Below are positions 6,211-8,814 of a DNA stretch of 8,814 nt, in pieces. This stretch comes from Bacteroides_E sp964583185 (GTDB taxonomy: Bacteria > Bacteroidota > Bacteroidia > Bacteroidales > Bacteroidaceae). Each line of letters begins with the position of its first letter. Position 1 is the first letter of the stretch. The notes under the pieces are model-generated. The model worked only from the letters and a program-made list of their open reading frames with translations. It was not told where the DNA came from and ran no database searches. Made by a program: the position numbers and the translations under genes. The stretch covers positions 1-8,814 of the forward strand of contig CAZOVL010000100.1 of NCBI GenBank assembly GCA_964583185.1, given 5' to 3'.

Positions 6211-8678
6211 TTGCGGATATAATAAAAGCCAAACGAATTGGTTCTACTAACTATTCCATAGAGTGGTTATTAACGGACAGTCGCTCACTTTGTTTTCCTG
6301 AAGAAACTTTGTTTTTTGCATTGGTTACTACACGAAATAGTGGGGCAGCCTATATAGAAAACCTATATAACAGAGGGGTGAGGAATTTTGTGGTTAGTTC
6401 AAGAGAGGAAGTTTTGAATCGGATTGCAAATGAACACGCTTTTCCAAAAGCTAATTTCTTAGTTGTTGCTTCTCCGCTATATGCGTTGCAGAAGTTAGCA
6501 GAAAAACACAGAGAGCAGTTCGATATTCCTGTGGTTGGCATTACAGGTAGTAACGGAAAAACCATAGTCAAAGAGTGGATTCATCACATTGTGTCTCCCG
6601 GAAAGGTTGTTGTTCGATCTCCCAGAAGTTATAATTCTCAGATTGGGGTTCCTCTCTCTGTTTGGCAACTAGAGGAACGTTCAGAAGTAGCTATTTTTGA
6701 GGCGGGAATTTCTCAAAAAGGAGAGATGGAGGCCTTGCAGAATATAATAAAACCAACCATAGGGGTTTTGACAAATATTGGAGGAGCTCATCAAAAGAAT
6801 TTTAATACGCTACAGGAGAAGTGTATGGAAAAGCTTTCTTTATTTAAAGATTGCGATGTGATTATATATAATGGAGATGATGAGTTGGTTAACGAATGTG
6901 TGGCTCAATCTGTTCTTTCTACTCGTGAAATTGCCTGGAGTAGAAAAAATATGGAAAAACCGCTTTATATATATAAAGTGGAACAGGTGAACGATAGTGT
7001 TGAAATAGGTTATAGTTACTTAGGCTTACAAAACTCTTTTGTTATTCCTTTTGTTGATGAGGCATCAATTGAAAATGCACTTCATAGTTTGGCTGTTGCA
7101 CTATATTTAATCACCCCTCCTCAACAAATAGCTGAACGAATGGCTACTCTGGAGCCTGTTGCTATGCGACTGGAAGTGAAAAGTGGGAAAAATGAAACAC
7201 TAATAATTAACGATAGTTATAATTCAGATTTAGTGTCACTGGATATTGCCTTGGATTTTTTGTATCGTCGATCCCAGAAAAAAGGACTGAAGAGAACGTT
7301 GATTCTCTCTGATATAATTGACTCTGCACAAAAAGCTTCCGTATTATATTTGCGGGTGGCTCAATTAGTAAAAAGTAGAAAAATAGACCGTATCATAGGT
7401 GTGGGGCCTAACATTTCCTCTTCAGAAGCCCGTTTCTTGATAGATAAAGAATTCTTTCCGGATACAGCCTCTTTGTTAAAAGCCATAGAAAAACAACAAA
7501 TATCTTTTCAGAACGAAGCCATTTTAATAAAAGGGGCTCGTATGTTTAATTTCGATTTAATTTCTGATGTTCTAGAAGAAAAGGTACATGAAACTATATT
7601 AGAGGTGGATTTAAAGGCGATGATTGATAATCTGAATCATTATAGAGGGATGTTGAAACCTACTACAAAAATGATTGGTATGATTAAGGCGGGGGCTTAT
7701 GGTGCCGGTTCATATGAAATAGCCAAAACTCTTCAGGAGCATTGTGTTGACTTTCTTGCGGTTGCTGTAGCTGATGAAGGTTATGAACTGCGTAAGGTGG
7801 GAATTACTACTCCTATAATTATTATGAATCCGGAGTTTTCTTCGTTTAAAACTATATTTAATTACAATTTAGAGCCGGAAGTCTATAGCTTTCATTTGTT
7901 GGAGGCTTTGGTGAAGGCGGCAAAAAAAGAAGGAATCACAAATTTTCCCATTCATCTAAAAATAGATACAGGAATGCATCGTCTAGGCTTTGAACCCGAA
8001 GATGTACCTAAACTTGTGGCGTATTTGAAATCTCAGGATGCAGTTATTCCTCGTTCTGTGTTTTCTCACTTTGTAGGTAGTGATTCTCCTGATTTCGATG
8101 ATTTTACTAATCTGCAAATAGAGCGTTTTACTGAAGTGGCTGATAAGATTCAAGCTGAGTTCTCTCATAAAATACTAAAACACATATGTAATTCTGCAGG
8201 GATTGAGCGTTTCCCTGAAGCTCAATTCGATATGGTACGTTTAGGAATAGGTTTATATGGAATAAATCCAATAAACAACTCAATTATTCATAATGTAAGT
8301 ACCTTGAAGACTACTATTCTCCAAATAAAAGATGTTGTAGCTACAGATTCCGTTGGATATTCACGAATGGGACATTTAAGTAAAGACTCTAGAATTGCTG
8401 CAATACCAATTGGTTATGCTGATGGAATTAGCAGAGGTTTAGGAAATGGTGTGGGTTTTTGTTTTGTTAATGGACAAAAAGCCGCTTATGTAGGTAATAT
8501 TTGTATGGACGTATGTATGATAGATGTTACTGGTATTGATTGTAAAGAAGGAGATGAAGTTATTATTTTTGGAGAAACTTTACCTATAACTTTGTTGTCC
8601 GATGCGATAGGTACAATACCCTATGAAGTTTTATCTAATGTTTCACAGAGGGTAAAGCGAGTTTATTTTCAAGAATGA
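6189..8678 (+). CDS. murF-alr: Bifunctional UDP-MurNAc-tripeptide:D-Ala-D-Ala ligase / alanine racemase (MurF-Alr fusion)
   Basis: This 829-residue protein joins two cytoplasmic peptidoglycan enzymes. Residues about 1-460 are the MurF ligase, which adds D-Ala-D-Ala to UDP-MurNAc-tripeptide using ATP. It has an N-terminal substrate domain (LTDSR, 28-32), P-loop GITGSNGKT (117-125, K124), FEAGISQKGEM (170-180), TNIGGAHQ (195-202) and NDSYNSD (341-347). Residues about 466-829 are a PLP-dependent alanine racemase making D-alanine. MIKAGAYGAG (498-507) carries the PLP lysine K500; DTGMHRLGF (593-601), CNSAG (667-671), RLGIGLYG (684-691), catalytic Y724 in SVGYSR, IGYADG (741-746) and CMD (772-774) follow. 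Both halves keep core catalytic residues, so both activities are expected. The fusion is known in Bacteroidota. The start lies within the 3' end of the GSCFA gene, behind an A-rich stretch, suggesting translational coupling. Confidence 0.95.
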   Translation: MPYSIDLIADIIKAKRIGSTNYSIEWLLTDSRSLCFPEETLFFALVTTRNSGAAYIENLYNRGVRNFVVSSREEVLNRIANEHAFPKANFLVVASPLYALQKLAEKHREQFDIPVVGITGSNGKTIVKEWIHHIVSPGKVVVRSPRSYNSQIGVPLSVWQLEERSEVAIFEAGISQKGEMEALQNIIKPTIGVLTNIGGAHQKNFNTLQEKCMEKLSLFKDCDVIIYNGDDELVNECVAQSVLSTREIAWSRKNMEKPLYIYKVEQVNDSVEIGYSYLGLQNSFVIPFVDEASIENALHSLAVALYLITPPQQIAERMATLEPVAMRLEVKSGKNETLIINDSYNSDLVSLDIALDFLYRRSQKKGLKRTLILSDIIDSAQKASVLYLRVAQLVKSRKIDRIIGVGPNISSSEARFLIDKEFFPDTASLLKAIEKQQISFQNEAILIKGARMFNFDLISDVLEEKVHETILEVDLKAMIDNLNHYRGMLKPTTKMIGMIKAGAYGAGSYEIAKTLQEHCVDFLAVAVADEGYELRKVGITTPIIIMNPEFSSFKTIFNYNLEPEVYSFHLLEALVKAAKKEGITNFPIHLKIDTGMHRLGFEPEDVPKLVAYLKSQDAVIPRSVFSHFVGSDSPDFDDFTNLQIERFTEVADKIQAEFSHKILKHICNSAGIERFPEAQFDMVRLGIGLYGINPINNSIIHNVSTLKTTILQIKDVVATDSVGYSRMGHLSKDSRIAAIPIGYADGISRGLGNGVGFCFVNGQKAAYVGNICMDVCMIDVTGIDCKEGDEVIIFGETLPITLLSDAIGTIPYEVLSNVSQRVKRVYFQE

Positions 8679-8706
8679 TTTAAGTGAGTAGCTTATATAA
8701 TAAGGT

Positions 8707-8784
8707 ATAACCCTTTTCGGTGACTTTGTTTCTATTGAATTAATATCATTTACTTCATAATATAATGAAGTGATATGGGGTTAT
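8707..8784. repeat. Nested inverted repeats downstream of murF-alr
   Basis: ACTTCAT (8752-8758) and ATGAAGT (8765-8771) form a perfect 7-bp stem with a 6-nt loop, extendable by a G-U and an A-U pair. An outer pair, ATAACCC (8707-8713) and GGGTTAT (8778-8784), could enclose it. No T-run directly follows, so it is not a convincing intrinsic terminator. The remaining sequence from 8679 to 8814 is AT-rich, with no gene start that I can see. Confidence 0.35.
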
Positions 8785-8814
8785 CTTCCTCTTTAATTTC
8801 TTTAAGTTTATAGG

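Noticed and set aside
6189..8678. Artificial fusion of separate murF and alr genes through assembly error
   Set aside because: The frame is continuous, both halves are complete, and the same domain fusion is a known Bacteroidota architecture.

Overview
The window looks like core chromosome from a low-GC member of the Bacteroidota, most likely order Bacteroidales. Three things point there. One gene is a single-chain MurF-alanine racemase fusion, an architecture typical of that phylum. Next to it lies a GSCFA-family gene. The start regions lack clear Shine-Dalgarno sequences but carry the Bacteroidota -7 promoter motif TAnnTTTG. No species can be named from the sequence alone.

Layout. Positions 1-213 are non-coding: a GC-rich array of dyad-containing 22-bp units is cut by the left edge, followed by AT-rich sequence with two weak hairpins behind trkH. 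From 4945 down to 214, on the minus strand, three complete genes lie head to tail: dxs (1-deoxy-D-xylulose-5-phosphate synthase), trkA (two-RCK K+ uptake regulator) and trkH (K+ channel subunit). The gaps are 34 and 3 nt, so they probably form one operon. Positions 4946-5223 are a divergent promoter region with one consensus-like -7 box for each direction. From 5224 to 8678, on the plus strand, a GSCFA-domain protein overlaps the start of the 829-residue MurF-Alr fusion by 22 nt, which suggests translational coupling. Positions 8679-8814 are AT-rich and non-coding, with a possible nested hairpin.

How the genes fit together. Dxs opens the MEP isoprenoid pathway, which supplies among other things the undecaprenyl carrier used to build the cell wall. 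The MurF-Alr protein makes D-alanine and attaches the D-Ala-D-Ala dipeptide to the peptidoglycan precursor. The GSCFA protein is an uncharacterised SGNH-like putative hydrolase whose tight linkage to murF-alr hints at an envelope-related job. TrkA and TrkH form a K+ uptake system controlled by nucleotide binding. All five genes appear intact, with their key motifs present.

I found no mobile element, CRISPR array, tRNA, rRNA or evident novel multi-gene system. The least explained structure is the 22-bp dyad array at the left edge. The most interesting protein is the GSCFA protein.
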